Source of the DNA: Clostridiales bacterium
GTDB lineage: Bacteria; Bacillota; Dehalobacteriia; UBA4068
Assembly (NCBI GenBank): GCA_009783495.1
Contig: WRDJ01000001.1
Location: forward strand, 1 to 12,864
Direction of reading: 5' to 3'
Length of the DNA stretch: 12,864 bases
This document shows, in pieces, positions 7,271 through 12,864 of the stretch (the first letter of the stretch is position 1; every line of letters starts with the position of its first letter). The position numbers and the translations under genes were made by a program. Under the pieces are notes generated by a model. It saw nothing but the letters and a program-made list of their open reading frames with translations. It did no database searches and was not told where the DNA came from.

Positions 7271-7987
7271 TTATTTTTTCCCCGGCTTCATCACGGTTTT
7301 ATAATAGCCGTAAAGCAGCAGCAGCAGGCCGGCCCCCCAGGTGAAAAGGCTGTCCCAGGGCTTCACCAGGAATCTTCCAAGGCCGAGCGCCTCATCCCCG
7401 ACGATCATGCGCAGGGCCGTATGCAACAGCACACCCCCGCCCAAGTAAAGCACGAGGGGATATTTGGCCATTATGCCGGAAATCCAGGTGGCGCCCCATA
7501 CCAATAAGGGAATGGAGAGCAGCAGGCCGAAAATGACCAGAAGCTGGGAGCCGTGGGCGGCGCCGGCCACGGCCAGCACATTGTCAAAAGCCATGAAAAG
7601 GTCGGCCGCGACGATAACGCCGATGGCCCCCGCCATGCTGGGGGGGGATTTGACGGTGTGTTCCTTTTTGCCGTCCTCGGCTTTGAGCAGCTTATAGGTG
7701 ATGAAAAGCAGCAGCGCCCCGCCCGCCAGCGCAAGATAGGGCACGGTGAGCAGCCTGACGGCGAAGAGGGTGAAAATAATCCGCAGCGCGATGGCGGCAA
7801 AGGCCCCCCAGGCCGCCGCCTTGCCCCTTTTCTCGGCGGGCAGGCGGCGGATGGCCAGGCCGATCACCGCGGCGTTATCCCCGGACAAAACCAGGTCAAT
7901 CAGGGCGATGGAGAAAACGGCGCTGATGAAGCTCCCCACCGTATATTCGGAGAAAAGAGAGGCTATGTAAGAAAAAAACTGGCTCAA
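7271..7987 (-). CDS. TerC/YjbE-family integral membrane protein
   Basis: A 238-aa membrane protein with about seven hydrophobic segments. The two family signatures with paired acidic residues are present: DLVLSGDNAAV (SGDN at 35-38) in the first segment and ADLFMAFDNVLAV (Asp129, Asp135) in a later one. The TerC/YjbE/YkoY group is linked to metal export, notably manganese, and to metalation of exported proteins; the substrate here is inferred only from family. The start is TTG 7987, nine bases after AGAGG, and there is no ATG nearby. It has its own promoter and is separate from carD. The short leader leaves no room for the yybP-ykoY manganese riboswitch that often precedes such genes. Confidence 0.9.
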   Translation of the reverse strand: MSQFFSYIASLFSEYTVGSFISAVFSIALIDLVLSGDNAAVIGLAIRRLPAEKRGKAAAWGAFAAIALRIIFTLFAVRLLTVPYLALAGGALLLFITYKLLKAEDGKKEHTVKSPPSMAGAIGVIVAADLFMAFDNVLAVAGAAHGSQLLVIFGLLLSIPLLVWGATWISGIMAKYPLVLYLGGGVLLHTALRMIVGDEALGLGRFLVKPWDSLFTWGAGLLLLLYGYYKTVMKPGKK

Positions 7988-8017
7988 TAACGGAAACCTC
8001 TTTTCCTAAAGCAAATA

Positions 8018-8052
8018 AACCGTTCAGGAAAATCATTATGTCATAAACGGTT
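8018..8052. promoter_or_regulatory. Inverted repeat over terC-like promoter (possible operator)
   Basis: The arms AACCGTT (8018-8024) and AACGGTT (8046-8052) are exact reverse complements 21 bases apart. One arm lies in the spacer between -35 and -10 of the leftward promoter and the other just past the expected start point, so the pair brackets the -10 box. That is a typical place for a repressor site. Seven-base arms could still arise by chance. Confidence 0.45.
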
Positions 8053-8063
8053 AGCGTTGTCAA
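8035..8063 (-). promoter_or_regulatory. Sigma-A promoter of the TerC/YjbE gene
   Basis: On the minus strand TTGACA (8063-8058) and CATAAT (8040-8035) are separated by 17 bases. The start point would be near 8028, giving a leader of about 40 nt that carries the AGAGG ribosome binding site. Confidence 0.82.
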
Positions 8064-8125
8064 AAGCTCATTTAAAATTTATGTTTGCCGGCGCGGGCGC
8101 AGACCTGCCGGCGGGGATAAGGTTT

Positions 8126-8278
8126 TTATTTCTCGTTGCCGTCCACCCATTCCTTCGCTTCCGTGATTGCTTGCCGCGAGGGCAGGGGGAGCCCGGTGTT
8201 TTTTTCCCGGCCGCTGCTGTCGGAGATGGCTTGCGTCGCATAATCGGGGGATACGTTTTTAAGATTCTTTTTGGCCAT
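8126..8278 (-). CDS. Small DUF3787-like protein (spore-surface type)
   Basis: A 50-aa protein starting MAKKNLKNV and ending IPS-like LPSRQAITEAKEWVDGNEK. The start ATG is eight bases after a perfect AAAGGAG. The C-terminal AKEWVD-N-K pattern preceded by a (I/L)PS motif is what I remember of DUF3787 proteins, also named CDIF630_02480-type spore surface proteins; this is from memory and not a search. The middle TQAISDSS part takes the place of the family's usual TAAWAN segment and is less well conserved. It stands alone between the TerC/YjbE gene and gltX and is read leftward. A weak TATAAA lies at 8338-8333. Function is unknown. Confidence 0.7.
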   Translation of the reverse strand: MAKKNLKNVSPDYATQAISDSSGREKNTGLPLPSRQAITEAKEWVDGNEK

Positions 8279-8300
8279 TGTCGCCGCTCCTTTCCGTTAT

Positions 8301-8315
8301 TTATTATTATTATTA
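8301..8315. repeat. (TTA)5 microsatellite
   Basis: Five TTA units in a row lie in a longer A/T stretch (8297-8319), in the leader of the DUF3787-like gene, about 8 bases upstream of its AAAGGAG. A change in copy number would alter leader length, not the reading frame. Confidence 0.8.
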
Positions 8316-8352
8316 TTTTAGCGGCGGGAATTTTTATACCGGCATTTTCATC

Positions 8353-8382
8353 TTGCGGGTGCAAGGGCAACCGTGTTATACT
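8353..8382 (+). promoter_or_regulatory. Probable gltX promoter
   Basis: TTGCGG (8353-8358) and TATACT (8377-8382) are separated by 18 bases, with the start point near 8389 and a leader of about 30 nt before gltX. The -10 box is good and the -35 box moderate. The leader is far too short for a T-box. Confidence 0.55.
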
Positions 8383-8419
8383 ACATTAATATGAATTAAA
8401 TCGTTTCGGGAGGTTTGGC

Positions 8420-9853
8420 ATGACGAAAGTGAGGGTGCGTTTCGCGCCCAGTCCCACCGGGCCGCTGCATATCGGCGGCGCGCGCTCGGCGCTTTTCAAC
8501 TATCTCTTCGCACGCGGGGAAGGCGGGGATTTCATCCTGCGCATGGAGGATACCGACCGCGAGCGTTCCAGCGCGGCCTCGGAGGAGGACATCAAGCGCT
8601 CTTTGCTCTGGCTGGGCATAGAATGGAACGAGGGCGTTGATATCGGCGGCCCCCACGCGCCTTATAAGCAAATGGAACGCCTGCAAACCTATGAAGAGGC
8701 GGCGCAAAAGCTGATAGAAACGGGCCATGCCTATTATTGCTATTGCAGCCCGCAGGAACTGGAGGCCGCCCGCGAGCAAATGCAGGCGCAGGGACAAACT
8801 CCCCGTTATAACGGTGTTTGCCGCGGCTTGAGCGGGGAAGGGCGGCGGGCCAAAGAGGCGGAAGGGCGGAAGCCGGTTATCCGTTTCCGGGTTTCGGATG
8901 GGGCGGAAGCGGCTTTTGATGACCTAGTGCGCGGCAAGGTCGTTTTCAGCGGGGCGGAGATTGGCGGCGATTTCGTCATCATGAAATCCGACGGCATCCC
9001 CACCTATAATTTCGCGGTGGTGGTTGACGACCATTTAATGCAAATCAGCCATGTGGTGCGCGCGGAGGAGCATCTTTCCAATACGCCCAAGCAGCTTTTG
9101 CTTTATGACGCCCTGGGCTGGGAAAGGCCGCTTTTTGCCCATGTTTCCCTGATTTTGGGCGAGGACAAGAGTAAAATGAGCAAGCGTCACGGCTCGGTCT
9201 CCGTCACCGCCTATCAGGCGGAGGGCTATCTGCCGCAGGCTTTGGTCAATTTTCTTGCGCTTTTGGGCTGGTCGCCGGAAGACGGGCGGGAAATCTTTTC
9301 CCTGCAGGAGCTGGAACGGCAGTTTTCCCTGGACAGGGTTTGCAAGAGCCCGGCCGTTTTCGATATCAAAAAATTGCGCTGGCTGAACGGCCAATATCTG
9401 CGGGCGCTGCCGCAGGCGGAGATTGCCGCCGCTTTGCGGCCCTTCCTCACGGGCGATTGGCCGGAAGAACGCCTGCTGCTGCTGGCGGAGACCTTGGCCA
9501 ATCATTTGGAGGTTTTCGCCGACGTGAAAAAGTTTCTGCCCTTGATGGAAGCCGGGCCATATGAGATAACCGGTGAGGAAGAACTGTTCATCCTGCGGCA
9601 AACCCATGTGAAGGAGCTTTTGCGGCGCTTCGGCGAGCGGCTTGCCGTACTGGAGGATTTTTCCCCCGCCGCCATAAAAGAACTTATCAAGGAGACGGGC
9701 AAGCAATGCGGCGTGAAGGGCGCGGCACTTTTCATGCCCCTGCGCGTGGCCCTGACCGCTTCCTGCCACGGGCCGGACATTGACAAGCTGACGGCGCTGA
9801 TGGGCAAAGGGCTGGCCTTGACGCGTCTGGAAGGCGCTGAAAAATATTTATAG
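8420..9853 (+). CDS. gltX: Glutamate-tRNA ligase
   Basis: A 477-aa class I aminoacyl-tRNA synthetase that charges tRNA-Glu. Its Rossmann-fold catalytic domain begins RFAPSPTGPLHIGGARSALFN (HIGG at 17-20) and carries the KMSKR loop at 252-256 (DKSKMSKRHG). Cysteines typical of the zinc-bearing insertion are seen in YYCYCSPQE and NGVCRG. The C-terminal helical anticodon-binding part is of normal length. Whether it also charges tRNA-Gln cannot be decided by eye. ATG 8420 has GGGAGG six bases upstream. It starts the rightward gltX-cysS-mrnC group, which here is interrupted by an accessory cassette. Confidence 0.97.
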   Translation: MTKVRVRFAPSPTGPLHIGGARSALFNYLFARGEGGDFILRMEDTDRERSSAASEEDIKRSLLWLGIEWNEGVDIGGPHAPYKQMERLQTYEEAAQKLIETGHAYYCYCSPQELEAAREQMQAQGQTPRYNGVCRGLSGEGRRAKEAEGRKPVIRFRVSDGAEAAFDDLVRGKVVFSGAEIGGDFVIMKSDGIPTYNFAVVVDDHLMQISHVVRAEEHLSNTPKQLLLYDALGWERPLFAHVSLILGEDKSKMSKRHGSVSVTAYQAEGYLPQALVNFLALLGWSPEDGREIFSLQELERQFSLDRVCKSPAVFDIKKLRWLNGQYLRALPQAEIAAALRPFLTGDWPEERLLLLAETLANHLEVFADVKKFLPLMEAGPYEITGEEELFILRQTHVKELLRRFGERLAVLEDFSPAAIKELIKETGKQCGVKGAALFMPLRVALTASCHGPDIDKLTALMGKGLALTRLEGAEKYL

Positions 9854-9931
9854 GCCGTTGGCAACAGGCGGCGCATAGCTGTGTCAGCGCATTGGAAATC
9901 AGCCGGGATACAGAAAAGAAAGGCTGTTCTC

Positions 9932-10018
9932 ATGAATATAACAAAGAAAGAATTGATACAACTTTTAGAAAAAGAAAATATACCTGCGGACAATTATAGC
10001 CTGGAGGGTGTGATATGA
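9932..10018 (+). pseudogene. 28-codon N-terminal fragment of an immunity-like gene
   Basis: ATG 9932 has AGAAAGG eight bases upstream and opens a 28-residue frame (begins MNITKKELIQLLEKENIP, then ADNYSLEG). It ends at a TGA that overlaps the next start by 4 nt (ATGA). The sequence looks like the start of small immunity-type proteins that continue well past the YSLEG motif (I recall Imm59-like proteins, unverified). The simplest reading is a gene cut short by deletion so that its first codons now sit in front of the DUF4288 gene. It may still act as a leader cistron that couples translation. Confidence 0.5.
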
Positions 10019-10458
10019 GAAAAAACAAAAAAGAATCATCCTGGAAATGGTACGCCGTTAACCTGTTGTTTGAGAGCACTATCTCAGGAGAGCCAAATAA
10101 AGAGTTGATTGATGAGAATTTCAGCAATGAATTCAAGTTGTATGAAGAGCGCATTGTCGTTGTGCATGCGCAATCGCCAGATCACGCGTACAAATTAGCC
10201 GAGATAGATGTAAAAATAAGTGAAATGGTATATAAGAATCCTTATGATCAAACCGTTCATAAAAAACTTGCCGCATCTATAAACTGTCAAGAATTGTTTG
10301 ACAGCGAAATTAAGACCGGAACCGAAATCTACTCGAGATTATTTCCGGAACCAACAGATATGAAAGTGGAAACAGTAATTGAAGTTCATTGCCCTGAAGC
10401 AGTTGACAAGACTCCAGCTTATAATTTTTTAATTAATGAGCCGTGGCTTAAGAATTAA
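10015..10458 (+). CDS. DUF4288 family protein
   Basis: A 147-aa soluble protein with no signal or membrane segment. The pattern WKWYAVNLLFESTISGEPN near the start, a YEERIVVVHAQS strand, a helix with AYKLAEI and the later ELFD and GTEIYSRLF segments match my memory of DUF4288. The function is unknown; the family is often found singly or near polymorphic-toxin immunity genes. GGAGG lies seven bases before ATG 10015, which overlaps the preceding 28-codon frame by ATGA. The gene is AT-richer than gltX and cysS around it, which suggests it came in by transfer. Confidence 0.72.
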   Translation: MRKNKKESSWKWYAVNLLFESTISGEPNKELIDENFSNEFKLYEERIVVVHAQSPDHAYKLAEIDVKISEMVYKNPYDQTVHKKLAASINCQELFDSEIKTGTEIYSRLFPEPTDMKVETVIEVHCPEAVDKTPAYNFLINEPWLKN

Positions 10459-11158
10459 AAAGCCGAGGCACAGGCGAAGGGCGGCGTCATGGGTGGCTGA
10501 AAAGAAGTTGAGCATTTTGCATATAGGCGTATATCTGCTGATCTTTTTTGCTGCATGGAGCGTATACGCGGTAACAATTTACCCTGTGCTTCTTGATTCG
10601 CTGAATTATACAGCCGTCGAACTTGTAGACTCGGCAATCAAATTGTTGCTATGGACGCTGCCGGCTGTATTGTTGATAAGGCGTTATCAAGACAGCATGT
10701 ATGTCGGTTTAAGCGAAATGCTGACCGCTAAGCCAAAGTGGTTCATAAGCGTTCCCATATTGCTGCTTGCGTTGCTGATTCCTTTGGCAGAAGCGTTGGT
10801 TCTGCACGGAGAGATTAAAGTCCGTCCTGACTTTATCCCGGCAGCGCTGATAGGCGCGGTAGCGTTTGTTGGCATCACCGAAGAAGCCGTATTCAGAGGA
10901 TTCCTGCTGAATGCCCTGCTCAAGAAAAAGAAGCTGTGGCCCGCGGTCGTAATAAACGCCGTTTTGTTTGCGCTTATCCACTATCCGGGCTATGCAAGCC
11001 AAGGTCTTGGTTTTTCGGCCATACTTTTCAACAGCGTTACGCTGCTTATCCCGCTCAGTATATTTTTCGCGTTTTCATTTATCAACACCAGAAATATCAT
11101 TGTTCCGATGACCCTTCACATGACATGGAATTTGCTGACGATAATTTTCGTCGCTTAA
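10436..11158 (+). CDS. CPBP-family intramembrane metalloprotease (Abi/CAAX type)
   Basis: A protein of up to 240 aa with several membrane segments (about 27-50, 65-82, 102-124, 133-147, 168-184, 195-216, 220-238). The CPBP motifs are complete: EEAVFR (Glu149, Glu150, Arg154), FALIH (Phe178, His182) and HMTWN (His228, Asn232). Family members include CAAX prenyl proteases and bacteriocin-immunity proteins; which applies is not known. The start is unsure. ATG 10436 overlaps the DUF4288 gene by 23 nt, lacks a ribosome binding site and adds an Arg-rich stretch that looks non-coding. GTG 10493 (start VAEKKLS) has AAGGG about 11 bases upstream and gives 221 aa, which I find at least as likely. Confidence 0.85.
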   Translation: MSRGLRIKKPRHRRRAASWVAEKKLSILHIGVYLLIFFAAWSVYAVTIYPVLLDSLNYTAVELVDSAIKLLLWTLPAVLLIRRYQDSMYVGLSEMLTAKPKWFISVPILLLALLIPLAEALVLHGEIKVRPDFIPAALIGAVAFVGITEEAVFRGFLLNALLKKKKLWPAVVINAVLFALIHYPGYASQGLGFSAILFNSVTLLIPLSIFFAFSFINTRNIIVPMTLHMTWNLLTIIFVA

Positions 11159-11225
11159 GTAATAAGCGTTGTCCGCGCAGGCGCTTCGCAGCATATTATC
11201 TAAACCGTGAAACAGGAGGCAAAAA

Positions 11226-12797
11226 ATGACGATCCGCATATACAACACTTTGCGCAATCAAAAAGAAGAGTTCGCGCCGGTCAAAGCGGGGGAGGTTGGC
11301 ATCTATTGCTGCGGCCCCACCACCTATAACTATATCCACCTGGGCAATGCCCGCCCACTGGCGGTTTTCGACACGGTGCGCCGCTATTTCCTTTATCGCG
11401 GCTTCAAGGTGAAGTTTGTGCAGAACTTCACCGACGTGGACGATAAGATCATCAACCGCGCCAGGGAAGAGGGCGATACGCCGGAAAATATCGCGCGCAA
11501 ATATATCCAGGCCTATTTCGAGGACGCGGCGGCCCTTTCCGTGCTTCCGGCGGACGTCCACCCCAAGGTGACGGAGCATATGCCGGAGATCATCGTTATG
11601 ATCGGGCGCATCATGGAGCGCGGCCATGCTTACGCGGCGCAGGGCGACGTATATTTCGATGTGCGCTCCTTTCCCGGTTACGGGGAGCTTTCCCGCCGTG
11701 AGCTCGACGATATGCTCTCTGGGGCCAGGGTGGAACCGGGCAGTTTGAAGCGCGACCCGCTGGATTTCGCCCTCTGGAAAGCGGCCAAGCCGGGGGAACC
11801 GGCTTGGGAGAGCCCCTGGGGCATGGGCCGCCCGGGCTGGCATATCGAGTGCTCGGCCATGAGCGGCAAATATCTGGGCAAGGTTTTCGACATCCACGGC
11901 GGCGGGGCGGATTTGGTTTTCCCGCACCATGAGAACGAGATCGCGCAATCCAAGGCGGCGAACGGCGGGGAGTTTGCCCGTTACTGGATGCACAACGGCT
12001 TCATCACCGTCAACATGGAAAAAATGTCCAAATCTTTGGGCAATTTCTTTCTCCTGCGCGATATATTGAAACGCTTTTCCGGCGACGTGGTGCGCTTTTA
12101 TCTTCTAAGCACGCATTACCGCAGCCCCATAGATTTCGCCGACGACAAGCTGGAAATGGCGCAAAAGAGCCTGGAACGCGCGCGCAACAGCTGGTTCCTC
12201 TTAAAGGAAGGCAGAAAAAAGGCAGGCAGGGAGGCCGACCCGCAATTTTCGCAGACCGTCAAGCAGGCGGAAGAGGATTTCATGCGTGCCATGGACGACG
12301 ATTTCAACACCGCCTTGGCCATCGGCGTGCTTTTCGATTTCTGCCGCGAACTGAACATTTACTTACAGAACCATGCGGAACCATCCGGGCCGGCTTTGGC
12401 GGGGGCGGAGGAACTTTTCCGCGCCTGGGACAGCGTTTTGGGCGCTCTCCTGCCGCGGGAAAAAGAGGATAACGGCCTGACGGAAGGGCTTATGCGGCTT
12501 ATCACGGATTTGCGGCAGACTGCCCGCGGTAAGCATGACCCGGCTGTGAACGAGGCCATCTGTGATGGATTGAAGGCCCTGGGCATCGCGCCGGAGGGCG
12601 AATCTGTTGTGCAACCACAGGTTGCGAAAGAGGATAACGGTTTGTCGGAGGGGCTTATGCGGCTTGTCATAGAGTTGCGTCAGGCCGCCCGCGTCAAGAA
12701 AGACTGGGCCGCCGCCGACGCCATCCGCGACGGTCTGAAAGCCCTGGGCATAGCGCTGGAGGATGCTCCCGGCGGCGCGCGCTGGAGGAAGGTCTGA
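11226..12797 (+). CDS. cysS: Cysteine-tRNA ligase with duplicated C-terminal segment
   Basis: A 523-aa class I synthetase that charges tRNA-Cys. HLGN at 38-41, zinc ligands Cys29 (YCCGPT), the Cys of WHIECSAMS and the HHENE segment, and KMSKS at 266-270 are all present, so the catalytic core looks intact. Most bacterial CysRS have about 460-475 residues. The excess is explained by a tandem duplication: residues 414-468 and 469-523 are two copies of the last helical segment. Copy two has the usual ending (KKDWAAADAIRDGLKALGI and GGARWRK); copy one has drifted at several of these positions. AGGAGG lies six bases before ATG 11226. The stop overlaps mrnC by 1 nt (TGATG). No T-box lies upstream. 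Confidence 0.96.
   Translation: MTIRIYNTLRNQKEEFAPVKAGEVGIYCCGPTTYNYIHLGNARPLAVFDTVRRYFLYRGFKVKFVQNFTDVDDKIINRAREEGDTPENIARKYIQAYFEDAAALSVLPADVHPKVTEHMPEIIVMIGRIMERGHAYAAQGDVYFDVRSFPGYGELSRRELDDMLSGARVEPGSLKRDPLDFALWKAAKPGEPAWESPWGMGRPGWHIECSAMSGKYLGKVFDIHGGGADLVFPHHENEIAQSKAANGGEFARYWMHNGFITVNMEKMSKSLGNFFLLRDILKRFSGDVVRFYLLSTHYRSPIDFADDKLEMAQKSLERARNSWFLLKEGRKKAGREADPQFSQTVKQAEEDFMRAMDDDFNTALAIGVLFDFCRELNIYLQNHAEPSGPALAGAEELFRAWDSVLGALLPREKEDNGLTEGLMRLITDLRQTARGKHDPAVNEAICDGLKALGIAPEGESVVQPQVAKEDNGLSEGLMRLVIELRQAARVKKDWAAADAIRDGLKALGIALEDAPGGARWRKV
12465..12794 (+). repeat. 165-bp tandem duplication at the 3' end of cysS
   Basis: The units 12465-12629 and 12630-12794 keep frame, each 55 codons. 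Both begin with GAGGATAACGG and share long stretches such as GGGCTTATGCGGCTT. By my count 31 of the first 45 encoded residues are identical; the last ten differ, since only the second unit keeps the normal CysRS end. The divergence argues for a real, aged duplication and against an assembly stutter. Confidence 0.9.
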
Positions 12798-12864
12798 TGA
12801 CGGAAAATCAGGAAAGGGTGAACACGCAGGCTTTGCCGGTGCTGACGCTGGCTTATATCGGCGA
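12797..12864 (+). CDS. mrnC: Mini-ribonuclease III (5' part only)
   Basis: The first 22 complete codons of a gene that runs off the window. The start is ATG 12797, with GGAGG eight bases upstream inside cysS. The residues QALPVLTLAYIGD match the start of Mini-III, an RNase III-like enzyme without a dsRNA-binding domain that matures 23S rRNA in Bacillus, where the final Asp belongs to the catalytic region. Its place right after cysS is the usual one in Bacillota and supports the call. Confidence 0.82.
   Translation, partial: MTENQERVNTQALPVLTLAYIG

Noticed and set aside
7988..8063. Manganese riboswitch (yybP-ykoY) before the TerC/YjbE gene
   Set aside because: The leader from the clear promoter is only about 40 nt, too short for the aptamer, and none of its conserved parts are seen.
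8068..8370. 100-codon minus-strand frame in the gltX upstream region
   Set aside because: Low-complexity Arg/Lys/Pro sequence in a different frame from the 50-codon gene with a perfect ribosome binding site, of which it is a shadow.
8057..8389. 110-codon plus-strand frame upstream of gltX
   Set aside because: No ribosome binding site, runs through the (TTA)n repeat and the gltX promoter, and lies antisense to the small gene.
8383..8419. T-box riboswitch before gltX or cysS
   Set aside because: Both leaders are far too short and show no antiterminator-like fold or T-box motif.
11169..11199. Promoter for cysS (TTGTCC, 19 bases, TATTAT)
   Set aside because: The -35 match is poor and the spacer long; read-through from upstream is as likely, so it is not listed as a feature.

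Overview
The window looks like chromosomal DNA from a fairly GC-rich Bacillota (Firmicutes). The evidence is the set of neighbours carD, yacL (PIN-TRAM), ispD, ispF, gltX, cysS and mrnC, which form one conserved block in many Bacillota, plus strong AGGAGG-type ribosome binding sites and near-consensus sigma-A promoters. A 50-codon gene resembling the DUF3787 spore-surface family would fit a spore-forming lineage. I cannot place it more finely. The left edge is a set of long G homopolymers, probably a contig end or sequencing artefact.

Layout, left to right. (1) 1-111: G/C homopolymers. (2) 151-1497 (+): AT-rich lipoprotein with WG-type repeats. (3) 1513-3090 (-): [2Fe-2S]/ASKHA protein of the corrinoid-activating (RACo/DUF4445) type, with a GC-rich palindromic leader. 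(4) 3275-about 4050 (-): a two-TM membrane protein preceded by a gene remnant with no start, inserted right after ispF. (5) 4051-7140 (-): carD-yacL-ispD-ispF, read from a strong promoter upstream of carD. IspD and IspF are MEP-pathway isoprenoid enzymes, CarD is an RNA polymerase-binding regulator and YacL is a membrane-anchored PIN-TRAM protein. (6) 7271-7987 (-): TerC/YjbE-family membrane protein with its own promoter and a dyad that could be an operator. (7) 8126-8278 (-): the small DUF3787-like gene. (8) 8420-9853 (+): gltX. (9) 9932-11158 (+): an AT-richer cassette (28-aa immunity-like fragment, DUF4288 protein, CPBP-family membrane protein) lying between gltX and cysS, where many Bacillota have cysE. 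(10) 11226-12797 (+): cysS with a duplicated C-terminal segment. (11) 12797-end (+): start of mrnC (Mini-RNase III).

The core is housekeeping: isoprenoid precursors, two aminoacyl-tRNA synthetases, RNA processing and a transcription regulator. Two things stand out. The usual one-direction block is split into divergent halves (carD...ispF leftward; gltX...mrnC rightward). Short AT-rich accessory cassettes with immunity-like traits sit at two joints of the block. The clearest single oddity is the 55-residue tandem duplication at the C-terminus of CysRS. I found no complete new multi-gene system, CRISPR array, rRNA, tRNA or insertion sequence.
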